NCBI GenBank assembly: GCA_900548505.1
Contig: URKI01000002.1
Span: forward strand, 21,438-85,437
Source of the DNA: an uncultured Oscillibacter sp.
GTDB lineage: Bacteria > Bacillota > Clostridia > Oscillospirales > Oscillospiraceae
Direction of reading: 5' to 3'
DNA: 64,000 nt
Both the position numbers and the translations under genes were made by a program. Position 1 is the first letter of the stretch, and each line of letters opens with the position of its first letter. Below are positions 40,906-49,670 of this stretch, in pieces. The notes under the pieces were generated by a model, which was not told where the DNA came from, made no database searches, and worked only from the letters and a program-made list of their open reading frames with translations.

Positions 40906-41511
40906 TTATACAAATAACTCGTGCAATTGATCTCTGGTTAACCATGGCTTTTTTCTGTGGATCATGCTATGACAATTTGAACAAAGAAGGATGATATCAT
41001 CAATTTTTGTGCGCTCATTTGGTTGTAGCTGTGAGACTGGTTTTACATGATGACCTTCAATAAAATTTTCTCCAAGGTCGCCATATTTTTCCTTGAAGTC
41101 AAAACCACATGCTTCACAATAAAATCTGCCATGTAGAGCAAAAAAGCGTTCCTTCGCTTTTGAAATGACCTGATGGTTTCTTTCTCTTAAAATGTGCCGT
41201 TTCAGCATTGGCCGTCCCTCAGAAAAGGAGGAATCGTCCTGAGTGAAATCCATGGTTTCCTCTGTAGGGATAAAATCACGTAGGCCCCAGACACCAGCAC
41301 CGAGTCCATGAACAGAATAGAACAAATCATTTCGACCGCCATATGCTTTTGAATCGGAGGAAAATCGCTCTAATGTACCCCGGACAGTTGCTGTCCAATT
41401 TGGAGAAAGATTCACTTGTGAGTGGTTTTCAATATAATCGTATATCTCCTGCAAAGGCGCTTCTCCTCCAAGATGTGATAAGGCAACTTGAATCTCATCT
41501 TTCCAGGCCAA
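40906..41511 (-). CDS. HNH endonuclease with N-terminal winged-helix-like domain
   Basis: A 201-aa protein. The C-terminal HNH domain shows FYCEACGFDF, EGHHVKPVSQLQ, and ILLCSNCHSMIHRKKP, i.e. the zinc-stapled HNH of McrA-type enzymes. The N-terminal 90 residues look like a small DNA-binding domain (ALSHLGGEAPLQEIYDYIEN). The gene is visibly less GC-rich than both neighbours and stands alone, suggesting acquisition by transfer. Possible restriction or defence nuclease. Confidence 0.8.
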   Translation of the reverse strand: MAWKDEIQVALSHLGGEAPLQEIYDYIENHSQVNLSPNWTATVRGTLERFSSDSKAYGGRNDLFYSVHGLGAGVWGLRDFIPTEETMDFTQDDSSFSEGRPMLKRHILRERNHQVISKAKERFFALHGRFYCEACGFDFKEKYGDLGENFIEGHHVKPVSQLQPNERTKIDDIILLCSNCHSMIHRKKPWLTRDQLHELFV

Positions 41512-41533
41512 AAAATCTTCTCCCTGCTAATTG

Positions 41534-42304
41534 TTATTTATTCTTTTGATAGATGGCCCACAGTCCGTCCATCAGCAGATACTTGTCGTAAATGATGTGG
41601 TTGCGGCAGTATTTGACGATGACCGGCGCATTGCCGCCGGTCGCCACTACGGTCACTTCCTTTCCAGGAAATTCCGCGCGGATGCGGTCGATGACCCCGT
41701 CCAGCATACCGGCGGTGCCATAGACGATGCCGGAGCGCATGCAGTCCTCCGTAGTCTTGCCGATGAGCGTTTTGGGGTGCTGCAGCGAAATGGCTGGAAG
41801 CTGGGCTGCCCGGCGGCTGAGGGCCTCCAGAGAAACATTGACGCCAGGCAGCAGCAGACCGCCCTCATAGCTGCGCCCCTGTCCGATGACGCCGATGGTG
41901 GTGGCGGTGCCCATGTCGATGGTGATGATGGGTGGATGGAACTTCTCCAGAGCGGAAACGGCGTCCGCCACGATATCCGCGCCCACCTGGCTCTGCACGG
42001 CCAGACGGATGTTCAGCCCGGTCTTTACGCCCGGGCCTACTACCATGGGCGGTTTTCCCAGCAGGCGGGTGAGCGCCTTTTCCATCATGAAATTCAGCGG
42101 CGGCACCACACTGCATAAAATGGCGCCGGTGACATCTGCAAAGCTGAAATGGTACAGCGCGAACAGATTCATCAGGTCGATGCTGATCTGATCCGCTGTT
42201 TTGCGGCTGTCCGTGTCCAATGCGGCCAGGAACTGCAGATTTTTTTCCCGGTCAAACAGGCCGACAGAGGTGTTGGAGTTGCCTACATCAATGGCCAGCA
42301 GCAT
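41534..42304 (-). CDS. coaX: Type III pantothenate kinase
   Basis: First step of coenzyme A synthesis. ASKHA-fold motifs are visible: MLLAIDVGNSNTSVGLFD, the acidic IITIDMGTATTIGVI block, YEGGLLLPGV and VVATGGNAPVI. 256 aa, standard. It is the only coenzyme A gene in the window; coaBC is not beside priA as it is in B. subtilis. Confidence 0.95.
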   Translation of the reverse strand: MLLAIDVGNSNTSVGLFDREKNLQFLAALDTDSRKTADQISIDLMNLFALYHFSFADVTGAILCSVVPPLNFMMEKALTRLLGKPPMVVGPGVKTGLNIRLAVQSQVGADIVADAVSALEKFHPPIITIDMGTATTIGVIGQGRSYEGGLLLPGVNVSLEALSRRAAQLPAISLQHPKTLIGKTTEDCMRSGIVYGTAGMLDGVIDRIRAEFPGKEVTVVATGGNAPVIVKYCRNHIIYDKYLLMDGLWAIYQKNK

Positions 42305-42401
42305 GTAGATTCCCCTTCCCGGTTCAGAGTTGTTTTTTCTATGGTATCACGATGAAAGGGTTCTTGCAAGGCTCCCTGCTTCAGCTTTTTTTGTCTGGGG
42401 A

Positions 42402-42430
42402 TTGTATTCGTACATATGTTTTTGTATAAT
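42402..42430 (+). promoter_or_regulatory. Promoter for the alkA-ogt pair
   Basis: TTGTAT (42402-42407), 17-bp spacer, perfect TATAAT (42425-42430), 26 bp before the start codon. Confidence 0.65.
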
Positions 42431-42456
42431 GATATCGAATTGGGAGGTGGTGGGTG

Positions 42457-43116
42457 ATGGAATTTCCCTATGGAGAACAGGAACTGACGCATTTACGCGC
42501 CAAGGACCGCAAGCTGGGCGCAGCCATTGATCGCATCGGCCATGTGCACCGGGAGATGGAGCCGGATCTCTTTGCCTCGGTCATCCATCATATCATCGGA
42601 CAGCAGGTGTCCATGGCGGCGCAGAGGACGGTTTGGGAACGGCTCCGGCAGGCGGCAGGCACGGTTACAGCGGAAACCATCCTTGCCATGGGCCGGGAGC
42701 AGCTGCAAAGTTTTGGCATGACATACCGGAAAGCGGACTATATTCTGGATTTTGCAGAAAGAGTCCATTCCGGCGTGTTTGATCTGGAGAAGCTGTATAC
42801 CATGGACGATGAGGAGGTCAAGGCGTCTCTTTCTTCCCTGCGGGGCATTGGCCCGTGGACTGCGGAGATGCTGATGCTCTTCAGCATGGGGCGGCCGGAT
42901 ATCGTCAGTTACGGGGATCTGGCCATCCTGCGTGGGATGCGGATGCTCTATGGACGAAAGACCATCGACCGTGCGGCGTTTGACCGGTATTGCAGACGCT
43001 ACTCCCCTTACGGGACCACAGCCAGTCTCTATCTTTGGGCCATTGCCTGCGGTGCCCTGCCGGAGCTTCGGGACCCGGCGGCACCAAAACAGAAAGGAGC
43101 GAAAAAAGCACCATGA
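42457..43116 (+). CDS. DNA-3-methyladenine glycosylase (AlkA-type HhH-GPD)
   Basis: Base-excision glycosylase for alkylated purines. Helix-hairpin-helix SLRGIGPWTAEMLMLFSMG is followed by the catalytic Asp in IVSYGDLAILRGMRML; HHIIGQQVSMAAQ is the family N-terminal block. 219 aa, lacking the TBP-like extra domain of E. coli AlkA. Overlaps ogt by 4 bp (ATGA), forming a two-gene alkylation-repair operon. Confidence 0.9.
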   Translation: MEFPYGEQELTHLRAKDRKLGAAIDRIGHVHREMEPDLFASVIHHIIGQQVSMAAQRTVWERLRQAAGTVTAETILAMGREQLQSFGMTYRKADYILDFAERVHSGVFDLEKLYTMDDEEVKASLSSLRGIGPWTAEMLMLFSMGRPDIVSYGDLAILRGMRMLYGRKTIDRAAFDRYCRRYSPYGTTASLYLWAIACGALPELRDPAAPKQKGAKKAP

Positions 43117-43643
43117 CGGATTTGATTCAGTATGCCTCCCCTGTGGGTACCATCTATTTGGCTGCAGAGGACGGTGCGCTGACGGGCCTTTGGATCGAGG
43201 GGCAAAAATACTTTGCGGCCACGCTGGACCAGAAGCAGACCCAGAAGCGGGAATCTGCACCACTGCTTGCCGCCAAGCAGTGGCTGGACGCTTATTTCCA
43301 AAAGGCTCCCCTCCCTCCCCTGCCGCCGCTTGCGCCCAAAGGCAGTGTGTTTCGCCAGGAGGTCTGGAAGCTGCTTTTGGAGATCCCCTATGGAAAGACC
43401 ACAACCTATGGCGCACTGGCGCAGACCCTGCGCAGCCGCGGGATCTCCGCCGCCGCCCAGGCGGTGGGCGGCGCTGTGGGACACAATCCCATCTCCATCA
43501 TCATTCCATGCCACCGGGTGGTGGGCGCCGACGGGAGCCTGACAGGCTACGCCGGAGGCGTGCGGATCAAGCGCCGTCTGTTGGAGCTGGAGGAATGTGA
43601 CATGGAGGGATTGTATATTCCAAAGCGCGGTACGGCACTTTAA
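43113..43643 (+). CDS. ogt: Methylated-DNA--protein-cysteine methyltransferase
   Basis: Suicidal repair of O6-methylguanine. Active-site IIPCHRVVGADGSLTGYAGG with acceptor Cys, preceded by VFRQEVWKLLLEIPYGKTTT and HNPIS. 176 aa. Start overlaps the alkA-type gene stop, linking two alkylation-repair routes. Confidence 0.95.
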   Translation: MTDLIQYASPVGTIYLAAEDGALTGLWIEGQKYFAATLDQKQTQKRESAPLLAAKQWLDAYFQKAPLPPLPPLAPKGSVFRQEVWKLLLEIPYGKTTTYGALAQTLRSRGISAAAQAVGGAVGHNPISIIIPCHRVVGADGSLTGYAGGVRIKRRLLELEECDMEGLYIPKRGTAL

Positions 43644-43652
43644 ACGCAAAAT

Positions 43653-43688
43653 AAAAGGAACACCAGCGGTCCGCCGGTGTTCCTTTTT
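43653..43688. terminator. Bidirectional terminator between ogt and spoIVA
   Basis: AAAAGGAACACC / GGTGTTCCTTTTT stem between convergent genes. Confidence 0.88.
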
Positions 43689-43690
43689 AC

Positions 43691-45166
43691 TCAAAGGATG
43701 ATGCAGATGAGTCCGCCGCTTCCCTCGTTGATGATGCGCTCCAGGGTCTCCCGCAGTTTTTTGCGTGCATCCTCCGGCATCCGCTTGAGCTTGGTTTGCA
43801 GATCCTCGCTGACCAGTTCATGGAAGCTGCGCCCGAAGATATTGGACTGCCAGATTTTGCTGGTGTCTCCCTCGAACTCCTGCAGCAGGTAGTTCACCAT
43901 GTCCTCGGACTGCTTTTCGTTCCCCACGATGGGGCTGACGGCGGTTTCGATGTCCGCCCGGATCATATGGATGCTGGGGGCGCTGGCTTTGAGCCGAACA
44001 CCGTAGCGTCCGCCCTGTTTCATGATCTCCGGCTCCTCTAGCTTCAGTTCATCGATGCTGGGAACCACGATGCCGTATCCGGTCTCCCGCACATCCCGCA
44101 GGGCGCCGGCCACCTTGTCGTATTCGTTCTTGACTGCAGCCAGACGAGTCAGCAGGCTCATCAGGTCTCCGTCATCCCCCACCTCAAAGCCGGACTGCTC
44201 GGAGAGTGTTTTGTAGAACAGTTCCCGCGGCAGGCAAAGCTTGGCGGTGGCGACGCCGGTGCCAAGGTCGATGGCGGTGACCGTGGACTCGCTGATGTCG
44301 CCCCCGGTCCCCAGCGCAGCGACCACACCCTCCACCTGGCGGATATGGCGCAGAGAGACAGTCCCCTGCCGAATGGCCTCGTAGAGACTGGCCTTGATGG
44401 GATGCTCCTGCGGCAGCGCGTCTACCCACGGCGGCAGGAACAGATCCAGCTCCTGCAGGGGAAATTCGTAGAGCACGGCCTTGAGGATGTCCGTCACATC
44501 TTCTTCATCCAGCTCCAGACAGTTGACCGGCACGCAGTTGACCTGGTAGCGGCCGGCGATATCCTTGGCAATGGCAGCAGCCCGCTCACTTTTGGGTGCC
44601 TGGGAGTTGAGCAGGACGATGAAGGGCTTTCCCAGCTCCTGCAGCTCCCGGATGACGCGTTCCTCTGCCTCCAGGTAGTCCTCCCGGGGAATTTCAGAGA
44701 TGCTGCCGTCCGTGGTGACGACGATGCCGATGGTGGAGTGCTCGGCGATGACCTTGCGGGTGCCCACCTCTGCCGCCTCGGTCATGGGGATCTCGTGGTC
44801 AAACCAGGGGGTGGTGACCATGCGGGGGACGTCCTCTTCGTACTGGCCGATGGCACCCCGGACCATATACCCCACGCAGTCAATGAGCCGCACGGAGAAT
44901 GCGGCGCCTCCGTCCAGCTGGATCTGGGCAGCCTCCTCGGGGACGAACTTCGGCTCCGCGGTCATGATAGTGCGGCCGCTGCCGCTTTGGGGAAGCTCAT
45001 CCCGGGCCCGCTCCTTGCGGTAGACATTTTCAATATTCGGAATGACCTGGGTTTCCATAAAGCGCTTGATAAAGGTGGACTTCCCCGTCCGCACCGGGCC
45101 AACCACACCGATATAGATATCTCCGGCGGTGCGGGTGGCAATATTTTGATAGATGGTTGAATTCAT
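43691..45166 (-). CDS. spoIVA: Stage IV sporulation protein A
   Basis: ATPase that polymerises on the forespore surface and forms the base of the spore coat. Walker A is GVVGPVRTGKSTFIKRFME, followed by the NIENVYRKERARDELPQSGS block and SVRLIDCVGYMV; the C-terminus ends in SGGLICIIL, the membrane/SpoVM-contact tail. 491 aa from ATG 45166, which has AAAGGACGGG upstream. Its partner spoVM is encoded 4 kb further right. Confidence 0.97.
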   Translation of the reverse strand: MNSTIYQNIATRTAGDIYIGVVGPVRTGKSTFIKRFMETQVIPNIENVYRKERARDELPQSGSGRTIMTAEPKFVPEEAAQIQLDGGAAFSVRLIDCVGYMVRGAIGQYEEDVPRMVTTPWFDHEIPMTEAAEVGTRKVIAEHSTIGIVVTTDGSISEIPREDYLEAEERVIRELQELGKPFIVLLNSQAPKSERAAAIAKDIAGRYQVNCVPVNCLELDEEDVTDILKAVLYEFPLQELDLFLPPWVDALPQEHPIKASLYEAIRQGTVSLRHIRQVEGVVAALGTGGDISESTVTAIDLGTGVATAKLCLPRELFYKTLSEQSGFEVGDDGDLMSLLTRLAAVKNEYDKVAGALRDVRETGYGIVVPSIDELKLEEPEIMKQGGRYGVRLKASAPSIHMIRADIETAVSPIVGNEKQSEDMVNYLLQEFEGDTSKIWQSNIFGRSFHELVSEDLQTKLKRMPEDARKKLRETLERIINEGSGGLICIIL

Positions 45167-45309
45167 AGCATCCCGTCCTTTTTCCGCTCCATAGTCATGT
45201 TCCATCTCTATGTGAGAGCGGGGTTACCTATGACGGCCCGTCTATTTTTCTGTGCAATATATATAAAAACTGCTAAAATAAATATGGTTTGGTTGGACGA
45301 AATTTGCAT

Positions 45310-45338
45310 TTACAGGAACGATTTAGTATGGTAAACTG
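45310..45338 (+). promoter_or_regulatory. Promoter for the amino-acid ABC transporter operon
   Basis: TTTACA (45310-45315), 17-bp spacer and TAAACT (45333-45338), about 48 bp before the first gene. Confidence 0.5.
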
Positions 45339-45386
45339 CTAATGTATTAAACGAGCGGCAACGCCGCAGACAATGGAGGATTGGAT

Positions 45387-46172
45387 ATGAAAAAGTTGAT
45401 GGCTATGTTGCTGGCTTCTGCGATGGTATTTTCTCTGGCTGCCTGCGGAGCGTCCGAAGATACCGAAAACAAGGACACCCTGAAAATTGGCTTTACCTAT
45501 TTTGAGCCGATGAATTACCTGGACGATCAGGGCGAGTTTGTTGGATTCGAGACTGAGTTCGCTACGGCTGTATGTGAACAGATGGGCGTCAAGCCGGAAT
45601 TTGTGGAGATCAACTGGGATAGCAAGGTCATGGAGCTGGAATCCAAGAATATCGACTGCATCTGGAACGGAATGACCATTACGCCTGAATTGCAGGAGGC
45701 GCTGACGATCTCCGACCCCTATATTAAAAACTATCAGGTGATCGTGATCCGCAGCGAGAATGCTGATCTCTACACTGATACGGCTAGCCTGGCAGGCAAG
45801 ACCGTGGAGGCTGAGGCCGGTAGCGCAGGTGAGGCTGCCATCGCGGATGACGAGAACTTGTCCCAGGCTACTTATGTCTCCGTTACCAAGCAGACGGATG
45901 CTCTGCTGGAAGTCAAGACGGGCGCAGCCGACGCGGCAGTGATGGACTTTGTTTTGGCCAATGCGCTGGCAGGCAAGGGTGATTATTCTGATCTGATGGT
46001 AATTCCCGGTCTTGAGCTGTCTGTGGAAGAGTACGGTGTCGGCTTCCGCAAGGATGATACTGAGCTGGCCGGAAAAGTCAATGATGCCATGCAGGCACTG
46101 ATCGACGATGGCACGCTGAGCACGTTGGCTGAAAAATATGGACTGGCTGAGCTGCTGCTGGCCAATCAGTGA
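45387..46172 (+). CDS. Amino-acid ABC transporter substrate-binding lipoprotein
   Basis: Family 3 extracellular solute-binding protein (polar amino acids). Lipoprotein signal with lipobox (VFSLAACGAS), then KIGFTYFEPMNYLDDQGEFV, VGFETEFATAVCEQMGV and IDCIWNGMTITPEL. 261 aa. ATG 45387 follows GGAGG. First gene of a binding protein-permease-ATPase operon; the exact amino acid is not predictable. Confidence 0.92.
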   Translation: MKKLMAMLLASAMVFSLAACGASEDTENKDTLKIGFTYFEPMNYLDDQGEFVGFETEFATAVCEQMGVKPEFVEINWDSKVMELESKNIDCIWNGMTITPELQEALTISDPYIKNYQVIVIRSENADLYTDTASLAGKTVEAEAGSAGEAAIADDENLSQATYVSVTKQTDALLEVKTGAADAAVMDFVLANALAGKGDYSDLMVIPGLELSVEEYGVGFRKDDTELAGKVNDAMQALIDDGTLSTLAEKYGLAELLLANQ

Positions 46173-46257
46173 TCCGAGAACCAGTACGAGGCAGAGAGAT
46201 ACGTCTCTCTGCCCTGTGCTTGCCTGGGGAACACTGAGGAAGGAGTAAACAACTGTT

Positions 46258-46902
46258 ATGGATTTTCAAACCGTTAACCTGCTGCTGGGCAAGAGCTTCT
46301 TATATAACCTTGAAATTTTTTCCGTTACGCTGCTTTTGTCCTTGCCGCTGGGATTGCTGATCTCTTTCGGCACCATGAGCCGCTGGAAGCTTGTGAGCGG
46401 TGTTGCAAAGCTGTATGTCTATCTCATGCGCTCCACGCCCCTGATGCTGCAGTTGGCCATTGTCTATTATCTCCCGGGCTTTCTGAATCCCGGACACATG
46501 CTGCCGAAAGTGACGGCTGCGTGCTTGGCCTTTGTCCTTAATTACGCAGCCTACTTCTCCGAGATTTTCCGGGGCGGGATCCAGGGCGTCCCTGCGGGAC
46601 AGCGGGAAGCCGGCGAGGTACTGGGCATGAGTAAGCGTCAGATCTTTTTCAAGATTACCTTGCTGCAAGTCATCAAGCGGATCGTCCCTCCCATGGGAAA
46701 TGAGGTCATTACACTGATTAAGGACACTTCTTTGTCCAACTTCATTATGGTCAAAGAGATCATCGCTATGGCAAAGGACTTCGGCAATCAGGCTATGATT
46801 TGGCCGCTGTTCTATGCTGGCTTGTTCTTCCTGGTGTTCAACGGTATTGTGACACTGCTGTTGGGCCTGCTTGAAAAGAAACTGGATTATTTCCGTGCTT
46901 AA
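46258..46902 (+). CDS. Amino-acid ABC transporter permease
   Basis: A 214-aa His/Glu/Gln-type permease with about five membrane helices. Visible are the YLMRSTPLMLQL region and the EAA loop EIFRGGIQGVPAGQREAGEV, which docks onto the ATPase, then IKDTSLSNFIMVKE. SD AAGGAG before the ATG; the ATPase gene follows 12 bp on. Confidence 0.92.
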   Translation: MDFQTVNLLLGKSFLYNLEIFSVTLLLSLPLGLLISFGTMSRWKLVSGVAKLYVYLMRSTPLMLQLAIVYYLPGFLNPGHMLPKVTAACLAFVLNYAAYFSEIFRGGIQGVPAGQREAGEVLGMSKRQIFFKITLLQVIKRIVPPMGNEVITLIKDTSLSNFIMVKEIIAMAKDFGNQAMIWPLFYAGLFFLVFNGIVTLLLGLLEKKLDYFRA

Positions 46903-46914
46903 GGAGGTGCCGAG

Positions 46915-47682
46915 ATGTCTATTTTGGAAGTACGAAATATTGAAAAACACTTCGGCGCTACCAAGGTGCTGAAGGATATCAGCTTTACATTGGAAGAGGG
47001 ACAAGCCATTTCCATTATCGGTTCCTCCGGCAGCGGCAAGACCACGCTTCTGCGGTGCCTGAATTTCCTGGAAAAGCCGGACAGCGGCACTATTTCAGTC
47101 CGAGGAGAGACGCTCTTTGATGCCGCCGATCCCAAGACCCAGCAAGAGAGCCAGATCCGGCAAAAGCGGCTGCACTTCGGTCTGGTGTTCCAGAACTTCA
47201 ACCTTTTCCCTCAGTATACAGCCTTACAGAATGTGACCCTGGCCCGGGAACTGCTGGCCAAGGAGCGGGGCGGCGAGAGCCGGGAGGCCATCGAAAAGGC
47301 CGGCTTGGAACTGCTGGATCAGATGGGGCTTGCGGACCGGGCCGGACACTACCCCCATCAGCTCTCCGGCGGACAGCAGCAGCGGGTAGCCATTGCCCGG
47401 GCGCTGGCGCTGCACCCGGATATTCTTTGCTTCGATGAGCCCACTTCGGCGCTGGACCCGGAGCTGACCGGTGAGGTGCTGCGGGTCATCCGCTCCCTGG
47501 CGGAGCAGAAAACCACCATGATCATCGTGACCCATGAAATGGCCTTTGCGCGGGATGTGGCGGACCAGGTGATCTTCATGGACGGCGGCGTCATCGTGGA
47601 GCAGGGTGATGCCCGTCAGGTGATCGACCACCCCAGAGAAGAGCGGACTCGCCAGTTCCTCTCTCACTATACGGAATCCTGA
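46915..47682 (+). CDS. Amino-acid ABC transporter ATP-binding protein
   Basis: A 255-aa GlnQ-type ATPase: Walker A IIGSSGSGKTTLLRCLN, Q-loop VFQNFNLFPQYT, signature LSGGQQQRVAIARAL, Walker B ILCFDEPTSALDPE, H-loop IIVTHEM. Last gene of the three-gene operon, followed by a strong terminator. Confidence 0.95.
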   Translation: MSILEVRNIEKHFGATKVLKDISFTLEEGQAISIIGSSGSGKTTLLRCLNFLEKPDSGTISVRGETLFDAADPKTQQESQIRQKRLHFGLVFQNFNLFPQYTALQNVTLARELLAKERGGESREAIEKAGLELLDQMGLADRAGHYPHQLSGGQQQRVAIARALALHPDILCFDEPTSALDPELTGEVLRVIRSLAEQKTTMIIVTHEMAFARDVADQVIFMDGGVIVEQGDARQVIDHPREERTRQFLSHYTES

Positions 47683-47718
47683 AAAAAGGAAGCGGACACT
47701 TGGTCCGCTTCCTTTTTT
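47682..47718. terminator. Bidirectional terminator after the ABC transporter
   Basis: AAAAAAGGAAGCGGAC / GTCCGCTTCCTTTTTT stem, five-base loop. Confidence 0.92.
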
Positions 47719-47724
47719 GTACAT

Positions 47725-49257
47725 TCAGGCCCGCTTTCTGGGAATCAGCAGCAGCGTATCCCGGGGAAGATCCTCTTCCGTTTCCAGCTGGTTTGCGCTG
47801 AGAATGGTGGAGATAGTGGTGTTGTACCGCTTGGCCAGGTCCCAGGGACTCTCCTGCTGTCCCAGCTGCCGCAGCACCAGAGACGGAGCCCCGGCCAGGT
47901 CCTTGGGAGAATCCGTGTCCACCCGCACGGCAGAGATGCAGACCTTTTTGGTCTGGGATGCCGCTTCGATCTGGAACTCCACAGGAAAACGCACTTCGAT
48001 CCCGCGTTCCGTGAGGCTGCCCTGGGGCTCCTCGGCGCAGATGGCCCTGGCAAACACCCGGCAGTCCCCGGGAAGATCTGTCTGACAGGAGACTTCCACG
48101 CCCCGTTCAGCCATCAGCGGCGTGCCTCCCTCATCCAGGTACAGTGCCCGTACGAATACAACGGTGCGCAGAACCGTTCCGCCTCCCTCCCGGCTTACGG
48201 CCACGGTGCCGCAGTCCGCCTGCACGGAGAGAATGTCCTCTGCCACTACGCCGATCTCCAGGGATTCCCGGACGTTCTGGCGGCGGTGGGTGGATTCCCA
48301 GTAGGTCACAAGGGACATGGGAGAAGCGTCGTAGGTGAGCTCGTAAGCAGTGGAGTATAGATCCCGCAGCAAGGTCAGCTCCTCTTCCCTGCGTACCAGT
48401 GCCGTGGCATGCAGATAGAGCGTTACCGCCAGCTGGCGCCCTTCCGGATCGCCGCCGTCGATTTGCAGGTCGGCGCCGGTCAGCTGCAGGCGGACCGTGG
48501 CGGAGGAGCCCTCCTGCGCGCCCTCCACCTCCATGATCTGAGAGAACGGCAGTTCTCCGGAAGTGGAGCAATACTGCCCCTGGGCGGTGCGATAGAGCAG
48601 GCAGATGCGGAACACACCCTTGAAAAGGAGCTTACTGCCTACCAGCTTGGTCTCGGTCACGCAGCCGCGCACCTGAGAGGAGAGGATCTCTGCGGCGCCC
48701 TCCCGCCCCGGGGAAAGATTCATTTCCTCAGAGAAGGTGAAGTCCTTTTCCGCCACATGGGTCAGAAGCGTTGCCCGCTGCCGCTCCCGTCGCTTTTCCA
48801 CGCACAGCTCCGGTGCGGTCTCCACATCGGGACAGACCCGCAGGGCTGTCCGCTGGTAGGTGGTCACCCGCGCCACCAGCTTACAGTGGGTAAAGACCTT
48901 CCGGGGATTGAGCATCCGGCTCTCCAGCATCTCCGGCTCGACTTCTGCCGTGAGATAGGCGCACTCCGGCAGCGCTTCGCTCTCCACGCTGAAGGGAATG
49001 GCGAATTCCAGGGATCGGATGCCGCCCTCCCCCTCCGGCGTGTACAGGACTGTTACGCGCACCGTTCCGGAGAGAGTAGCCTTTCCGTCCCGAAAATCCC
49101 GGCCGTGAAGAAAGACCATCCCTTCCGTGTCGATGATACGGGCCATGTCCGGGCAATAGTCCGGTACGATCGTCTCGGCAGTCTCCTCCGCTGTCAGCGT
49201 GGTTTCCGTCCCCGCTTCGTATGTATCAAAGCTTTGTTTTTTTAATTCCAGTTCCAT
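47725..49257 (-). CDS. SPOCS (DUF3794) and LysM domain sporulation protein
   Basis: A 510-aa protein with repeated DUF3794/SPOCS beta domains (e.g. GTVRVTVLYTPEGEGGIRSL, and a second VFRICLLYRTAQGQ copy) and a C-terminal LysM module (ESPWDLAKRYNTTISTILSA, ending LLLIPRKRA). Such proteins are spore-envelope components of Clostridia, LysM binding GlcNAc-containing glycan. ATG 49257 has AAAGGATGG upstream. It follows spoVM on the same strand. Confidence 0.88.
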   Translation of the reverse strand: MELELKKQSFDTYEAGTETTLTAEETAETIVPDYCPDMARIIDTEGMVFLHGRDFRDGKATLSGTVRVTVLYTPEGEGGIRSLEFAIPFSVESEALPECAYLTAEVEPEMLESRMLNPRKVFTHCKLVARVTTYQRTALRVCPDVETAPELCVEKRRERQRATLLTHVAEKDFTFSEEMNLSPGREGAAEILSSQVRGCVTETKLVGSKLLFKGVFRICLLYRTAQGQYCSTSGELPFSQIMEVEGAQEGSSATVRLQLTGADLQIDGGDPEGRQLAVTLYLHATALVRREEELTLLRDLYSTAYELTYDASPMSLVTYWESTHRRQNVRESLEIGVVAEDILSVQADCGTVAVSREGGGTVLRTVVFVRALYLDEGGTPLMAERGVEVSCQTDLPGDCRVFARAICAEEPQGSLTERGIEVRFPVEFQIEAASQTKKVCISAVRVDTDSPKDLAGAPSLVLRQLGQQESPWDLAKRYNTTISTILSANQLETEEDLPRDTLLLIPRKRA

Positions 49258-49325
49258 GTCGCGTCCATCCTTTCCCGGCCGTTCACACTGAGATGTTGCT
49301 CCAGTGTATGCTCGCCGGGACGCGC

Positions 49326-49400
49326 TTATGCGCCTACGTGGAAGATCCGGCGCAGGATGCCCCGCAGTGCCTTGGGGGATTTCCATACCACGATATTCAT
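49326..49400 (-). CDS. spoVM: Stage V sporulation protein M
   Basis: A 24-aa amphipathic peptide (MNIVVWKSPKALRGILRRIF start) matching SpoVM in length, the K-x-PK-x-L-x-GI-x-R pattern and hydrophobic/basic faces. SpoVM marks the convex forespore membrane and recruits SpoIVA, encoded at 43691. SD AAGGAGG is ideal. Location downstream of prpC-prkC-rsgA agrees with the B. subtilis spoVM locus. Too short for routine gene calling. Confidence 0.82.
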   Translation of the reverse strand: MNIVVWKSPKALRGILRRIFHVGA

Positions 49401-49416
49401 CTCTTTGCCTCCTTCC

Positions 49417-49569
49417 CTATCTGCGGCAGCAGGCGCAGCCGCAGGCGATCAGCAGCATGGCCACCAGAAACAGCAGCGCGCCCACCGGGAAGATCGCGGC
49501 GATCAGGATCCCGGCGCCCAGCGCCACGGCAAAAATACCCAACAGATGGCAGCCGCCTCTGCGAAACAT
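49417..49569 (-). CDS. Small Cys-rich membrane protein upstream of spoVM
   Basis: A 50-aa protein (MFRRGGCHLLGIFAVALGAG start) with one long hydrophobic stretch and a Cys-rich end (IACGCACCRR). SD GGGTGAT before ATG 49569 and only 16 bp before spoVM, so the two are probably cotranscribed. Family not recognised. Confidence 0.62.
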   Translation of the reverse strand: MFRRGGCHLLGIFAVALGAGILIAAIFPVGALLFLVAMLLIACGCACCRR

Positions 49570-49634
49570 ATCACCCGCCCCCTCTCTGGTATCAGTATAG
49601 CGTCAGTGGCTGTCCTCCGTGCGGAACAATCCAA

Positions 49635-49665
49635 AGAAAAAAGGACCGTGCGCAAGGCACGGTCC
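49635..49665 (-). terminator. Terminator of the rsgA operon
   Basis: GGACCGTGC/GCACGGTCC stem; TTTTTTCTTT follows on the minus strand. It separates the long prp-prk-rsgA transcript from the small genes and spoVM. Confidence 0.85.
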
Positions 49666-49670
49666 TCCTG

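Noticed and set aside
45206..45386. Riboswitch or T-box upstream of the amino-acid transporter
   Set aside because: The leader after the candidate promoter is only about 45 nt, with no T-box sequence or terminator/antiterminator pair.
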